A stretch of 64,000 bases of DNA from JAMQKA01 sp043951865 (GCF_043951865.1 NZ_JBINJF010000003.1:124001-188000); one strand, 5' to 3'; shown: positions 1 through 8,972, counted from the first letter of the stretch. A program made the numbers and translations. The notes: a model not told the origin generated them from the letters alone.

Positions 1-1075
1 TGTGGCCCATGCTGAATGTTCCGTCATAGCTTACGGAGACCTCGTCCGACTGGGTATCCCCACGTTTCGTGGTAACCAGTATCACCCCATTTGCACCGCG
101 GGAACCGTAAATGGCGGTTGCGGAGGCATCTTTCAGTACCTCAATACTCTCAATATTGTTTGGATTCATATACTCGATGCCGTCCTGCATTACAACACCA
201 TCCACAACATACAACGGTTCAATACCGGCATTTATCGAACCGGTACCCCGTATAACAACCCTGTTGCTACCCGTGGGGGCTCCAGAGTTGGTAAAAATGT
301 TGACTCCGGCGACCTTGCCCCGCAATCCCTGAAGGGCATTAAACGTGGGCTGTTCCTGCAGGTCCTCTTCGGAGACCATCCCGATGGATCCGGTCACATC
401 CGACTTCTTTTGAATTCCGTAACCGGTGACGACCAGCTCTTCACCTTCAATAGCCTGGGGCTGCAACGCGATTTCCATTTCCGTACGCCCGCCTATCGGC
501 ACTTCCGCTGTCTGATACCCGATGAAGGACACCACCAGCGTATCCTGGAGAGAGGGAACGCCAAGCTCAAAACGACCCTCGCTGTCTGTCGATGCTCCGG
601 TGGTCGTACCCTTGACCAATACATTGACACCCGGCAGAGTCTCTCCGGTGTTGGCATCGGCGACCGTACCACTCACAACCTCCAGGTTAATTTTTTCGCT
701 TGGTACCGGCTTCGCAGGCAGAATACCCAGTGTTCGATGGGTTAACACCTTGTAGGTAAAACCAAAACCGGGAAGCAGACTGTCCAACAGGCTGAACAGA
801 TCCTTTTCAAAATAGAGGATCTGCTGCTCTGTCAGGGTTTTATCCGCCATCAGCTCGCTCCTGTAGAAAAATTTGACCTCATACCGCTCTTCAATTTCCG
901 AAAGCACGGCGTGAAGGCTGGTTCCCTGCTGAAACGTTTTTACCGTGGCGGCATTAATATCCGACGAACTCACATACACATCCTTTGAATCCTGTGCTTC
1001 TGCCGGCAACGCCACAGCAAGCAACAAGACCATCAGACTCACAATCCCTGTCCATTTGTAAGGTATCATATTCAT
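1..1075 (-). CDS. SusC/RagA-type TonB-dependent outer-membrane transporter, N-terminal part (gene continues past the window start)
   Basis: This is the N-terminal ~358 residues of a TonB-dependent receptor of the SusC/RagA class, which imports glycans or peptides through the outer membrane. Reading from ATG 1075 there is a signal peptide ending AEAQ (~residue 28), an STN domain (~50-115, begins TSLHAVLSEIEERY), a carboxypeptidase-regulatory-like beta-sandwich (~135-205, GETLPGVNVLVKGTTTGAS), then the plug domain with the SusC hallmarks VVTGYG, PLYVVDG and LKDASATAIYGSRGANG. The barrel lies outside the window. The STN domain marks a receptor that signals to a FecR anti-sigma factor, and a fecR gene ends only 13 bp upstream. 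The substrate cannot be told; no susD partner is visible because the gene is cut. Confidence 0.93.
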   Translation of the reverse strand, partial: MNMIPYKWTGIVSLMVLLLAVALPAEAQDSKDVYVSSSDINAATVKTFQQGTSLHAVLSEIEERYEVKFFYRSELMADKTLTEQQILYFEKDLFSLLDSLLPGFGFTYKVLTHRTLGILPAKPVPSEKINLEVVSGTVADANTGETLPGVNVLVKGTTTGASTDSEGRFELGVPSLQDTLVVSFIGYQTAEVPIGGRTEMEIALQPQAIEGEELVVTGYGIQKKSDVTGSIGMVSEEDLQEQPTFNALQGLRGKVAGVNIFTNSGAPTGSNRVVIRGTGSINAGIEPLYVVDGVVMQDGIEYMNPNNIESIEVLKDASATAIYGSRGANGVILVTTKRGDTQSDEVSVSYDGTFSMGH

Positions 1076-1088
1076 AATTGGTCCCTGG

Positions 1089-2159
1089 TTATTGTTGATT
1101 TGATTCTATGGTTACGGTTTGTTCTGTTTTATAAATTTCAACTTCCATGACCTCCGAAACGGCGTTTATCAACCCGTCGAGGCTTCTGAAATCGATTGAT
1201 CCGGAAAGCTTCTTGTCCAGCAATTCCTTGTCTTTTACAATAACTTCTTTTCCGTAGGTTCGCCTGATTCGCTCCACCAAGACCGAGAACGGGGTTTCAT
1301 CAAAATAGAGCTCGTTGGTCGTCCACGAGGTATACACGGCCGGATTAACCTGCTCGAGGCGTATTTGGGGCTGGGAACTGTTGAACCTGGCCATCTCTCC
1401 CGGCTTTATGGTGATCCCGGACTGTTCCGATTCCGGCGTATTGGCAACATCAATGTGAACTTCCCCCTCTTCCAGCACCACCCGGGTTCCCTCGCCGTAG
1501 GTATCCACCGTGAAACGAGTGCCAAAAACCGAGGCCGAGCCATCTTCCGTTTCGACCACAAATTTCGGCTTATCCCGGGTTTCCTGCCCGGAAATTGAAA
1601 AATACGCCTCTCCCTCAAGGCTCACACGCTTCACCGGCTGATCCAGCCAGTTGCTCTTGTAAGAAAGCTGGGATCCGGCGGCCAGTACAATGCTTGAACC
1701 GTCCGAGAGGGTTAACGTCTTTTTCTCTTCAAATCCGGTTTCGATGGTCTGTATCGCAACTTGCTTTTGAGCCGATTGCGGCTCCTGATAGGTATAGATT
1801 GCAAGGCCGGCAAAAGCGCCCACCAGCAACATGGCCGCAGCTTTAAATAGATAGCTCACCACGCGGGTTCTTTTCTGTTTTGCCTGCCGCGCTATAGTGG
1901 CAGCCGTGCCGCGTTCTTCACCTGTAATATCTTGCCGAACCCTGCTCCACTCTTCCCTGATATCAGGCACCCGTGGATGGGTAAACCTGAGTCCCGTAAT
2001 TTCCTTTTGTGCCCGGAGTGCTTTTTTCCGGTTTTGTTCACTTTGTTGTATCCACCGGTTCCAGTAATCGGCTTTTTCACCCGCCGAATTCCCCAGTGCC
2101 CACTCAACAAATGAGGGATCATTCACCAACTGCTGTACTGAGTAGTTATCGTCTTTCAA
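1089..2159 (-). CDS. FecR-family anti-sigma factor
   Basis: 356-residue transmembrane regulator that normally holds an ECF sigma factor until the partner SusC receptor signals. Visible parts: a cytoplasmic N-terminal segment (~1-100), one membrane helix (~102-125, FKAAAMLLVGAFAGLAIYTY), the FecR domain (~130-255, with FGTRFTV and VVLEEGEVHI) and a C-terminal DUF4974/STN-like domain (~285-352, ELYFDETPFSVLVERIRRTYG). The only suitable start is TTG at 2159; no ATG lies nearby. It is followed by susC after 13 bp, so the two are surely cotranscribed. Oddly, no ECF sigma gene precedes it, although sigma-fecR-susC is the usual order. Confidence 0.93.
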   Translation of the reverse strand: MKDDNYSVQQLVNDPSFVEWALGNSAGEKADYWNRWIQQSEQNRKKALRAQKEITGLRFTHPRVPDIREEWSRVRQDITGEERGTAATIARQAKQKRTRVVSYLFKAAAMLLVGAFAGLAIYTYQEPQSAQKQVAIQTIETGFEEKKTLTLSDGSSIVLAAGSQLSYKSNWLDQPVKRVSLEGEAYFSISGQETRDKPKFVVETEDGSASVFGTRFTVDTYGEGTRVVLEEGEVHIDVANTPESEQSGITIKPGEMARFNSSQPQIRLEQVNPAVYTSWTTNELYFDETPFSVLVERIRRTYGKEVIVKDKELLDKKLSGSIDFRSLDGLINAVSEVMEVEIYKTEQTVTIESNQQ

Positions 2160-2457
2160 GACCCGTTTTTTTGGTTATTATCATTATCAGATACCATAGA
2201 GCAGTTCATAGAGAAAAGTACTCACCCGAATTTATTTTTTTCTCAGCCCCTGAAATCGCCCGCTCAACGCCTCAGACCCTCAATAGATTAGAAAATGGAA
2301 ATAGATACAGGTACGCCCCAGCGTTTTCCTCTTCTTTTTTCAACATCACGTGTGCGCGGCTGGCTGGAATTAATTACACAGAGGATACCAGTTCAGGCAG
2401 GCTATCTACACGGTGAATACAGTCTATCCTGTCATCATACCTATTTCGACAAGCAGG
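2160..2457. other. Intergenic region upstream of fecR
   Basis: About 300 bases without a credible gene. It should hold the promoter of the fecR-susC unit and the 3' untranslated part of the DUF4112 gene, both on the minus strand. No ECF sigma gene or recognisable remnant of one was seen, and the space is too short for one (about 180 codons are needed). Confidence 0.6.
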
Positions 2458-2943
2458 TTAAAGTAACAGGCCTACGAGTTCTGCGAGCACCCAGCCAATT
2501 AGCCAGAGGAAAGCCACAATCATAAAGGTGAACAATACCACGATTGCCCAAATCAGCCACTTGCTCTCGGTGGCCAATTCTGAGGGGTTCTTTTCCAGCT
2601 CATCCAATAGCCTGGCATTACGTATGTTCGCTTTCCAAGCCACGTCAAACAGTTCGCCAATTATGGGAACTGTTCCTATCAACATATCGACCAAAATATT
2701 TAAAAACATACGTGCCAGGATGGATACCCTGCCCCCGATCAGTGCCGCGTGAATGGGGAAATACAGCGACAAAACCCCACCGATCCAGTCGCCAAGTCCC
2801 GGCAACAACCCGATAACTGCATCGATACCAAAGCGAATATCTGTTCCCGGAAATTTAAATTTTCGGTCAAGTAACTCGGCCAGTCGCCCGGCAGCACTTT
2901 TCCTGCTCACAGAATCCGTGAATTCGATTTCTTTTTTTACCAT
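2458..2943 (-). CDS. DUF4112 family membrane protein
   Basis: 161-residue protein matching the DUF4112 family by its core: LAELLDRKFKFPGT followed by GIDAVIGLLPGLGDWIGG and GTVPIIGELFDVAWKANIRN. The function of the family is unknown. Hydrophobic stretches fall at ~42-62, ~75-100 and ~130-160, so it is an inner-membrane protein. The start is supported by a clear Shine-Dalgarno sequence (AAGGAG, about 6 bases before ATG 2943), unusual in this window. It stands alone on the minus strand, separated from fecR by ~300 bp. Confidence 0.85.
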   Translation of the reverse strand: MVKKEIEFTDSVSRKSAAGRLAELLDRKFKFPGTDIRFGIDAVIGLLPGLGDWIGGVLSLYFPIHAALIGGRVSILARMFLNILVDMLIGTVPIIGELFDVAWKANIRNARLLDELEKNPSELATESKWLIWAIVVLFTFMIVAFLWLIGWVLAELVGLLL

Positions 2944-3179
2944 ATTTCTCCTTCTTACAAAACCATATTAAAACAGGAATAAATACATTATTATCAATAT
3001 TTTATCCGTACATATATGAAATTTCGATTTCATTTACACATCCTGTTACTCCGGATGAGATAATTGAGCAATGGGAAAGTATAATAGCAGTTGCGAGGTG
3101 TAATTAAGTGCCCTGTAAAACGTTTCATCTGCATAGCGTACCTTCATTTCCCGAAACAGTTGGCAAGCTTGCCCCCAAA

Positions 3180-4259
3180 ATGGCACGTGAGTATGTAATC
3201 TGTTTTATTACTCAAAAAACGGTCCAATTCATAATGCTGCTGTTCCTGCTTCAACTCGGCCTCCTGCAGGGTAAAGCCCAGGACGGATTGGATCTGCTCG
3301 CAGGCGATCAATATGAGAATATGTACCAGCTGAATCAACAGGAGCAGCCGTTTGGTGCAAGCCGGCTTGGTCTTACTGCTGTCGTTCCGGGCATTTCAAC
3401 AGAGCGTGGGATAATGCCATCCGGCAACCAGATGACACGGAATATCGGTCCCATATTTCAACAAGAGGAAGCGACACCTGTAAACTGGGCTATCTTTTCC
3501 GCAGTTACAGCCACCCTGGCCGGTTCATATACCGGGCTTTACCTGTATGCACGAGAGCGCTGGAGTAATCGGCCCACGGTACCCTTTCATTTTAATGAAC
3601 AGTTGTATGCCAAAGGGTTTGACAAATTGGGGCATTTCTACGCTGCAAGTTCCCAGGCGCTGATCACTTCCCGCCTGTACGATTTTTCCGACATCGGTCG
3701 CGCCCGGTCGGCGTTGCTGGGATCAGGTATCGCGCTTTCTGCACAAACACTGGTGGAGATTTTGGATGGCCGAACGTCATCTCTTGGCTTTGACCGATAC
3801 GACCAGCTGGGCAATATACTGGGGGTGAGCTGGTTTTATGCGCGGGAAAACAGCACCTTTCTGAGGCGCTTCAATATAAGATGGTTCTATTACCCCTCCG
3901 GGCGAACCGCCAGTACACAGTCTGCCTACGAAAACAAGGCGTTTACCGACTATAACAGCCAGAGCTACTGGGTGAGCATGCGCATATGGGATCTGCTGCC
4001 TGAAAAAATACAGCCCTACTGGCCCCGTTTTTTGGTGCCCACCGCCGGTGTTTCACTGAACAACTGGAAAACGAACGCCGATCCCGCTTACGTATCATAT
4101 CACCTAAGCCTGAACCTGGATTTCACGCAGATTTTTCCGCAGAAAACAAAATTCGGCCGGCTGCTTGGCGACCTGTTTAACAGCGTGTATCTGCCGGCCC
4201 CGGCCGTAGAGCTGCACCCCAACCCCTCGGTCAAGCTCATATTCTACGGGCAGGATTAA
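3180..4259 (+). CDS. DUF2279 family exported/membrane protein
   Basis: About 359 residues from ATG 3180. An open frame reaches back to a GTG at 3108, but the ATG start gives a sensible signal sequence: two basic residues, then a hydrophobic core MLLFLLQLGLL and a KAQ-D cleavage site. The middle (~130-215) matches DUF2279: FDKLGHFYAASSQALI and LGFDRYDQLGNILGVSWFY, a region in which this family resembles YfiM-like periplasmic proteins. Function is unknown. The C-terminal part (~260-359) is rich in aromatic residues and may form beta structure at the envelope. It converges on typA with only 41 bp between the stops. Confidence 0.8.
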   Translation: MAREYVICFITQKTVQFIMLLFLLQLGLLQGKAQDGLDLLAGDQYENMYQLNQQEQPFGASRLGLTAVVPGISTERGIMPSGNQMTRNIGPIFQQEEATPVNWAIFSAVTATLAGSYTGLYLYARERWSNRPTVPFHFNEQLYAKGFDKLGHFYAASSQALITSRLYDFSDIGRARSALLGSGIALSAQTLVEILDGRTSSLGFDRYDQLGNILGVSWFYARENSTFLRRFNIRWFYYPSGRTASTQSAYENKAFTDYNSQSYWVSMRIWDLLPEKIQPYWPRFLVPTAGVSLNNWKTNADPAYVSYHLSLNLDFTQIFPQKTKFGRLLGDLFNSVYLPAPAVELHPNPSVKLIFYGQD

Positions 4260-4300
4260 CGAATGTCGAAGCCGATCCATTTGCGGGTATCGGCCATCAT

Positions 4301-6121
4301 CTATACCAGCTCCTTTTTCTTCTCCGCCCGCTTGCGTTCGTTGTGATCGAGGTACATTTTGCGGATGCGCAGATTTTTGGGTGTGACCTCCAGGAGCTCA
4401 TCCTTGGCAATAAACTCGATATGCTGCTCAAGGCTCATCTTTTTCGCCGGATCGATCTTGACCGCATCAGCCGATTGCGTGGCGCGGTGGTTGGTCAGGT
4501 TTTTCTTTTTGGCCACATTCACCACCAGGTCGTCACTGCGCTTGTTGGCGCCCACGACCTGCCCCATATACACAGGGTCGCCCGGCTCCACGAAAAAAGT
4601 ACCTCGATCTTTCAGTCCCTCGAGGGCATAGCTGGTCACTTCCCCTTTTTCAAGTGCGATAAGCGCTCCCTGGTTGCGTCCCGGAATTTCGCCCGCATAC
4701 GGTTCATAGGCATCAAACTGCTGGTGCATGATACCGGTGCCGCGGGTTTCCGTCAGCATCTCACCCCGGAAGCCGATCAATCCACGGGAAGGCACCTTGA
4801 AGATAAGGCGGTTGTTGTCGCCCTCCTGCGTCATGGAGGTCATAATTCCTTTGCGCTGCTGAAGGTTGTCGATCACGCGGTTGCTGTAGTCCTGGTGCAC
4901 ATCCACCACCACTTCTTCAAACGGTTCGTGGACCTGCCCGTCAATCTCTTTATAGAGCACCTCCGGTCGGGAAACGGCAAACTCATACCCTTCGCGCCGC
5001 ATCGTTTCGGTGAGTATTGCCAGCTGCAGTTCGCCCCGGCCCGACACTTTGTATACATCGGGATTGTCCGTCTGATCGACCTTGATCGCCACGTTGGTAC
5101 GGATTTCACGCATCAGGCGGTCTTTCAGCTGGTTCGAGGTGACATATTCGCCTTCTCGTCCGGAAAGCGGGGAATCATTTACCCGGAAGTACATCGCCAT
5201 CGTCGGCTGATCGATGTCGTAATATTCAATCGGGGTCATCTCTTCCGCATCGGTGAGCGTATCGCCGATATTCACTTTCTCATATCCCGCCAGGGCAAAA
5301 ATATCGCCGGATGCCGCCTGCTCCACCGGCTCCCGGCCCAGCCCGGCAAATGTAAACAGCTTCGTAGCCTTGGCTTTCTCTTTCAGTTCGCCCTTCCGGT
5401 CGACAAGGGCGATCTCCTGGTTCTGCTCAATCGTGCCCTGTTCGACCCGGCCAATGGCAATTCGTCCCACGTAGTCGTTCCAGTCAATAGCGCTGACCAG
5501 CATCTTGAACGGGGCGTTCACTTCCCGTTCGGGTGGCGGCACATGCTCGATAATGGTATCAAAAAGCGGAACGAGATCTTCATTCTCATCCTCCAGCTCG
5601 TGGCGGGCAATACCGTTGATCCCTTCCGCATAAAGAATGGGGAAATCGAGCTGCTCGTTGTCTGCATCAAGCATCACGAACAGGTCAAAAATCTCGTTGA
5701 GCACGTGGTCGGGCCGCGCGTCTTTCCGGTCGATCTTGTTGATCACCACAATGGGGCGGTATCCCAGGTCAAGAGATTTCCGCAGTACAAATTTCGTTTG
5801 CGGAAGTGGTCCCTCGGCGGCATCCACCAGTAGTATCACGCCGTTGACCATTTTCATAATCCGTTCCACTTCCCCCCCGAAATCAGCATGGCCGGGAGTA
5901 TCGACGATGTTGATTTTCGTATCCTTCCATTTTATTGCCGTATTCTTGGAGCTGATAGTGATCCCCTTTTCGCGCTCCAGGTCGCCGGAGTCCATTACCC
6001 GCTCCTGCACCTGCTGGTTCTCGCGAAAGGTCCCGCTTTGCTTCAGCATCTGATCCACGAGCGTAGTTTTACCGTGATCTACGTGAGCAATGATAGCTAT
6101 ATTCCTGATATCCTTAGACAT
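4301..6121 (-). CDS. typA: Translational GTPase TypA/BipA
   Basis: 606-residue ribosome-associated GTPase, the normal length of TypA, involved in 50S assembly and in growth under stress or cold. GTPase motifs are all present: G1 AHVDHGKTTL (~11-20), G2 region EREKGITI, G3 DTPGHADFGG (~73-82), G4 NKID (~127). They are followed by the EF-Tu-like domain II, two EF-G-like domains (GRGELQLAILTETMRREGYE) and the TypA-specific C-terminal domain with SRGLIGFRGEM and GRNQGALIALEKG. The start ATG 6121 fits the family. A perfect hairpin lies ~30 bp upstream in its probable leader. Confidence 0.98.
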   Translation of the reverse strand: MSKDIRNIAIIAHVDHGKTTLVDQMLKQSGTFRENQQVQERVMDSGDLEREKGITISSKNTAIKWKDTKINIVDTPGHADFGGEVERIMKMVNGVILLVDAAEGPLPQTKFVLRKSLDLGYRPIVVINKIDRKDARPDHVLNEIFDLFVMLDADNEQLDFPILYAEGINGIARHELEDENEDLVPLFDTIIEHVPPPEREVNAPFKMLVSAIDWNDYVGRIAIGRVEQGTIEQNQEIALVDRKGELKEKAKATKLFTFAGLGREPVEQAASGDIFALAGYEKVNIGDTLTDAEEMTPIEYYDIDQPTMAMYFRVNDSPLSGREGEYVTSNQLKDRLMREIRTNVAIKVDQTDNPDVYKVSGRGELQLAILTETMRREGYEFAVSRPEVLYKEIDGQVHEPFEEVVVDVHQDYSNRVIDNLQQRKGIMTSMTQEGDNNRLIFKVPSRGLIGFRGEMLTETRGTGIMHQQFDAYEPYAGEIPGRNQGALIALEKGEVTSYALEGLKDRGTFFVEPGDPVYMGQVVGANKRSDDLVVNVAKKKNLTNHRATQSADAVKIDPAKKMSLEQHIEFIAKDELLEVTPKNLRIRKMYLDHNERKRAEKKKELV

Positions 6122-6149
6122 AAATAAATAGATGTTGTGGCTTTAGATA

Positions 6150-6183
6150 CAATCGCTGTGCCACCGAGACGGCACAGCGATTG
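6150..6183 (-). promoter_or_regulatory. Perfect 13-bp hairpin in the typA leader
   Basis: The arms CAATCGCTGTGCC (6150-6162) and GGCACAGCGATTG (6171-6183) pair without mismatch around an 8-base loop. Neither side has a T-run, so it is not a standard intrinsic terminator for either strand. It ends 29 bases before the typA ATG. It may be an RNA leader structure or an operator; which one is not decidable from sequence. Confidence 0.5.
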
Positions 6184-6466
6184 GTTAATTGCAAAATTCA
6201 AAAGACCCGCAAAATAAGGTTTTATTTGCTGAATTCATTGCAAAAGCCGTATTAATTTTAGCCGGCGTTACCTGCAGGATCCCGGAGCGGGTTGAACGGT
6301 CAGGGACAACCAATAACTGCACTAGCCTGGACCTCGCCAAGAAATTTGTTCTTCAGCAAGGCAAAGGGAAAATGGCCGCGCTTTACACCCTGTCAAAAAT
6401 AGGTCGGTAATATATGATGTAAGACACTGCCTGCCATCAGGGCACCTGATTTTTGCATGCATTATC

Positions 6467-6483
6467 GTGAGAAAGACGGGCTA
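6467..6483. repeat. Dispersed 17-bp repeat, copy 1
   Basis: GTGAGAAAGACGGGCTA, one mismatch from the copy at 9403. It lies 13 bp beyond the 3' end of the APC permease gene. Two further copies are at 44416 and 56510. Confidence 0.55.
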
Positions 6484-6496
6484 GCTGCACCTGCTC

Positions 6497-7822
6497 TTAT
6501 CTCCGGCCAATCAGCAGTACCGGGATGCCAATCAGCAGAATGCCGATACCAAACAGCGCTCCGATACCCGTGAACGTAACACTTGAATACAGCATATAGA
6601 GACAGGTAAGTATAAACAGGATGGGCGTAACAGGATAAAACGGTACTCGATATTCCAGATCCTTCTCGCCGTTCTTAAATCGAAATATAAATAGTGAGAT
6701 TCCCGTGAGCATCAGGAAAAACCAGAACACGGGAGCCGTATAGTCCACCATCGTGGAGACGCTGTCTTCGGTGACCGCGCCAAGTACCACCAGCAACAGC
6801 GCGATAGCGCCCTGAACCAGCAACGCATTTGCCGGCGTATTTTTTGTCGAGTTCCAGACTCCCAGGTAGTTCAGGAAGGAAAAATCGCGCCCCAGGGCGT
6901 AGTTTGTACGCGCCCCGGTAATGATGGTAGCATTGGCGGTGGAAAGCGCTGATATGATGACGATAAATGATAGCAGTAGTGCCCCGCCCGATCCGAGAAT
7001 TGTTCCCATCAGGTCGGCCCCGACGGCATCCGCATTTTGCAGTCCCTCCAGACCCAGTACTTGCAGGTAGGCGTAATTGACCGAAACGTAGATCAGGGTT
7101 ATCACCCCGATGCCTATCGCCAGCACCCGGATCATATTTTTCTTTACATCCTTTATTTCACCCGACAGGTACGAGGCTTCATTCCATCCACCATAAGTTA
7201 AGAGCACAAAAATCATTGCAGCCCCGACGGAGCCCCCCGACCCTGTGCCTGGACTACCGGCAGCGCCTGCGTCGGCGTGGCCTCCTCCAGTAATTCCTAA
7301 AAAAGCTGCCAGCAAGAGAATGATAACGATGGTGGAAGTTACCAGGTTTTGCGTTTTCTTGGCTGGATTGGTGCCCAGGAGATTCAGCGCCGTAAGCCCA
7401 AAAACCGTAATGGAGGCGTAAATTGCGGAACTGTACGGTCCCAGGGAATAGATAGTCGTGGCATAATCGCCGAGAATAAATGCGGCAAGTGCTATGGAAC
7501 CGGTCTGGATCACGGTCATCCGCCCCCAGGAGAAGAGAAAACCGAGCGAAGAACCGTACGCCTTGCTCAGGAAATGATACTCACCTCCGGCATCGGGATA
7601 AGCGGTTGCCAGTTCCGCATAGCAGAGCGCACCAATCAACGAAATGAGGCCTCCGGCCACCCAAAACGCCAGGAATTCAAATCCACTTCCGGCGTTGGAG
7701 GCTACCAGTGGCGGAAGACGAAAAATGCCGATGCCGATGACAATTCCCACGAGCACGGCAACGGCATTCAGGTTTGAAAACACAGGTTGGGGCGTACCAT
7801 TACCCTTTGTAATTCGGTTCAT
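6497..7822 (-). CDS. APC-superfamily amino acid permease
   Basis: 441-residue inner-membrane transporter with about 12 hydrophobic segments. The N-terminal signature GIGIFRLPPLVASNAG (~31-46) is the APC-fold unwound-helix motif that contacts the amino-acid substrate, followed by ALCYAELATAYPDAGGEYHFL (split helix 2), and helix 6 carries LTYGGWNEASYLSGEIKD, typical of the amino acid/polyamine/LAT-like group. Substrate specificity cannot be predicted; uptake of a neutral amino acid or exchange is likely. It is monocistronic on the minus strand, with the dispersed 17-bp repeat just beyond its stop. Confidence 0.93.
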   Translation of the reverse strand: MNRITKGNGTPQPVFSNLNAVAVLVGIVIGIGIFRLPPLVASNAGSGFEFLAFWVAGGLISLIGALCYAELATAYPDAGGEYHFLSKAYGSSLGFLFSWGRMTVIQTGSIALAAFILGDYATTIYSLGPYSSAIYASITVFGLTALNLLGTNPAKKTQNLVTSTIVIILLLAAFLGITGGGHADAGAAGSPGTGSGGSVGAAMIFVLLTYGGWNEASYLSGEIKDVKKNMIRVLAIGIGVITLIYVSVNYAYLQVLGLEGLQNADAVGADLMGTILGSGGALLLSFIVIISALSTANATIITGARTNYALGRDFSFLNYLGVWNSTKNTPANALLVQGAIALLLVVLGAVTEDSVSTMVDYTAPVFWFFLMLTGISLFIFRFKNGEKDLEYRVPFYPVTPILFILTCLYMLYSSVTFTGIGALFGIGILLIGIPVLLIGRR

Positions 7823-7993
7823 ATAAATAAGATATTACGGTCGTAGAGCAGCATTTATCAATTGATTACTGGTTACCGGATTCGCAGATATGCAAACCTG
7901 ATCAGACCGCCAACTGCCACTGTCGGACCGGAAAAGCAATAGCACTTTCCAACGCTCGAAACGATAAATCAATATGCATAAGCAGCGGGAGGC

Positions 7994-8021
7994 GGTCTTC
8001 ATGCCTGATAGAATGAAGACC
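7994..8021. repeat. Small inverted repeat between the permease and methyltransferase genes
   Basis: GGTCTTCAT (7994-8002) and ATGAAGACC (8013-8021) pair perfectly around a 10-base loop in a 292-bp gap without genes. No T-run follows on either strand. It could be a weak transcript-end hairpin of the minus-strand methyltransferase gene or an operator for the permease. Confidence 0.35.
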
Positions 8022-8114
8022 ACTTCGCCAGGTTTTTACGGATCCGCAACAACTACCCCAACCAAGGGGGTAGAATACCCGCTGACAACCAATAACCGCC
8101 GACCTGTCAAAATT

Positions 8115-8972
8115 CTAGTTTTTAGAGGCAGACCAGTGCAGCACGCGGTCATTTTCCCCGTCGTGGATCTGCACGGTTCCATTTATCACACCATCTTCAA
8201 CGCGACCGCTGTAGACATAGTGCCGGTCTCCCATGTCCGCCGTAAAACTTACTCGCTCCCCTTTTACCACGGCATGATCTGTCGCCAGTTCGCGACCGTT
8301 CGACTCCAGGGCGACATCAATCTTTTGATACTGTTGCTCCACCGACAGGTCGAACGAATCACCTTCTACATTCCAGCTCCAGTTTCCGCCAACCTGGGCC
8401 GGCATAACCCAGTAATAGACCGTGTGATTTCTCCCGGTCGAGCTTTCCACCCTCAAGGTGCTGTCCGGCTCCCAGTCGCCCATGTCAAAACTGTGGGATA
8501 CCACGCGCGTCCCCGGACGCAGCTGCTCAAAAAGTTCAGGACGCAGTTTGCGATTCACGCTGGTCAACAAGTACATAGTGATAACGGATGCCTGGCTGAT
8601 GTCCGCTTCAAAAATATCGCCGTTGATAAATACGACACGGTCCTCTACGGCATTCTTTTCCGCATTTGCCCGTGCTTCTTTAATTCTCTGGGGATCCAGA
8701 TCAATTCCATGTCCCACTGCACCGCGCCTGGCGGCGGTTACCACGATACGACCATCACCGGAACCGAGATCAATAACATAATCCCCTTCTTCCACATCGG
8801 TAACTTCCAGCATTTTATCGACAACTGGCTGAGGAGTGGGAACATAGGGCACATCCAAATCCTGTGCCTGAGAGGGCAACGAGACCAATCCCAAGAGCAG
8901 TACGGACAAAACAGAAAATTGTAAATACTTGTACGGTTTTACTTTGAATACGGATATTTTTGTTGAACTCAT
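8115..8972 (-). CDS. Exported class I SAM-dependent methyltransferase (predicted)
   Basis: 285 residues. The central part is a Rossmann methyltransferase: motif I VIDLGSGDGRIVVTAA (~67-82), the acidic end of strand beta2 HGIDLDPQRI (~90-99) and FINGDIFEADI (~118-128), preceded by YVPTPQPVVDKMLE, as in FAM173-like lysine methyltransferases and their bacterial relatives. The N-terminus is a classic signal peptide: basic (KVKPYKY), hydrophobic (SVLSVLLLGLVSL), then SQA-QD. The C-terminal ~110 residues look like a beta-rich domain rather than methyltransferase core. The start is backed by AAGGAG 8 bases before the ATG. Export of an enzyme needing cytoplasmic SAM is odd. The target is unknown. Confidence 0.85.
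   Translation of the reverse strand: MSSTKISVFKVKPYKYLQFSVLSVLLLGLVSLPSQAQDLDVPYVPTPQPVVDKMLEVTDVEEGDYVIDLGSGDGRIVVTAARRGAVGHGIDLDPQRIKEARANAEKNAVEDRVVFINGDIFEADISQASVITMYLLTSVNRKLRPELFEQLRPGTRVVSHSFDMGDWEPDSTLRVESSTGRNHTVYYWVMPAQVGGNWSWNVEGDSFDLSVEQQYQKIDVALESNGRELATDHAVVKGERVSFTADMGDRHYVYSGRVEDGVINGTVQIHDGENDRVLHWSASKN

Larger units (their letters stand above)
6122..6496. other. Intergenic region between typA and the APC permease
   Basis: 375 bases with no credible gene; a 73-codon open frame at 6189-6410 has no recognisable motifs. It holds the perfect 13-bp-stem hairpin at 6150-6183 and one copy of the dispersed 17-bp repeat at 6467-6483, just after the permease stop codon. Confidence 0.6.

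Noticed and set aside
2009..2416. 135-codon plus-strand frame over the fecR start
   Set aside because: Opposite to a convincing FecR and without any motif.
4343..5833. 496-codon open frame opposite typA
   Set aside because: It is the antisense shadow of a fully conserved GTPase; its translation has no family motifs.
6189..6410. 73-codon frame between typA and the permease
   Set aside because: No motif, no ribosome-binding site and intergenic base composition.
7974..8924. 316-codon plus-strand frame opposite the methyltransferase
   Set aside because: The minus-strand protein has clear SAM motifs, signal peptide and ribosome-binding site; this frame has none.
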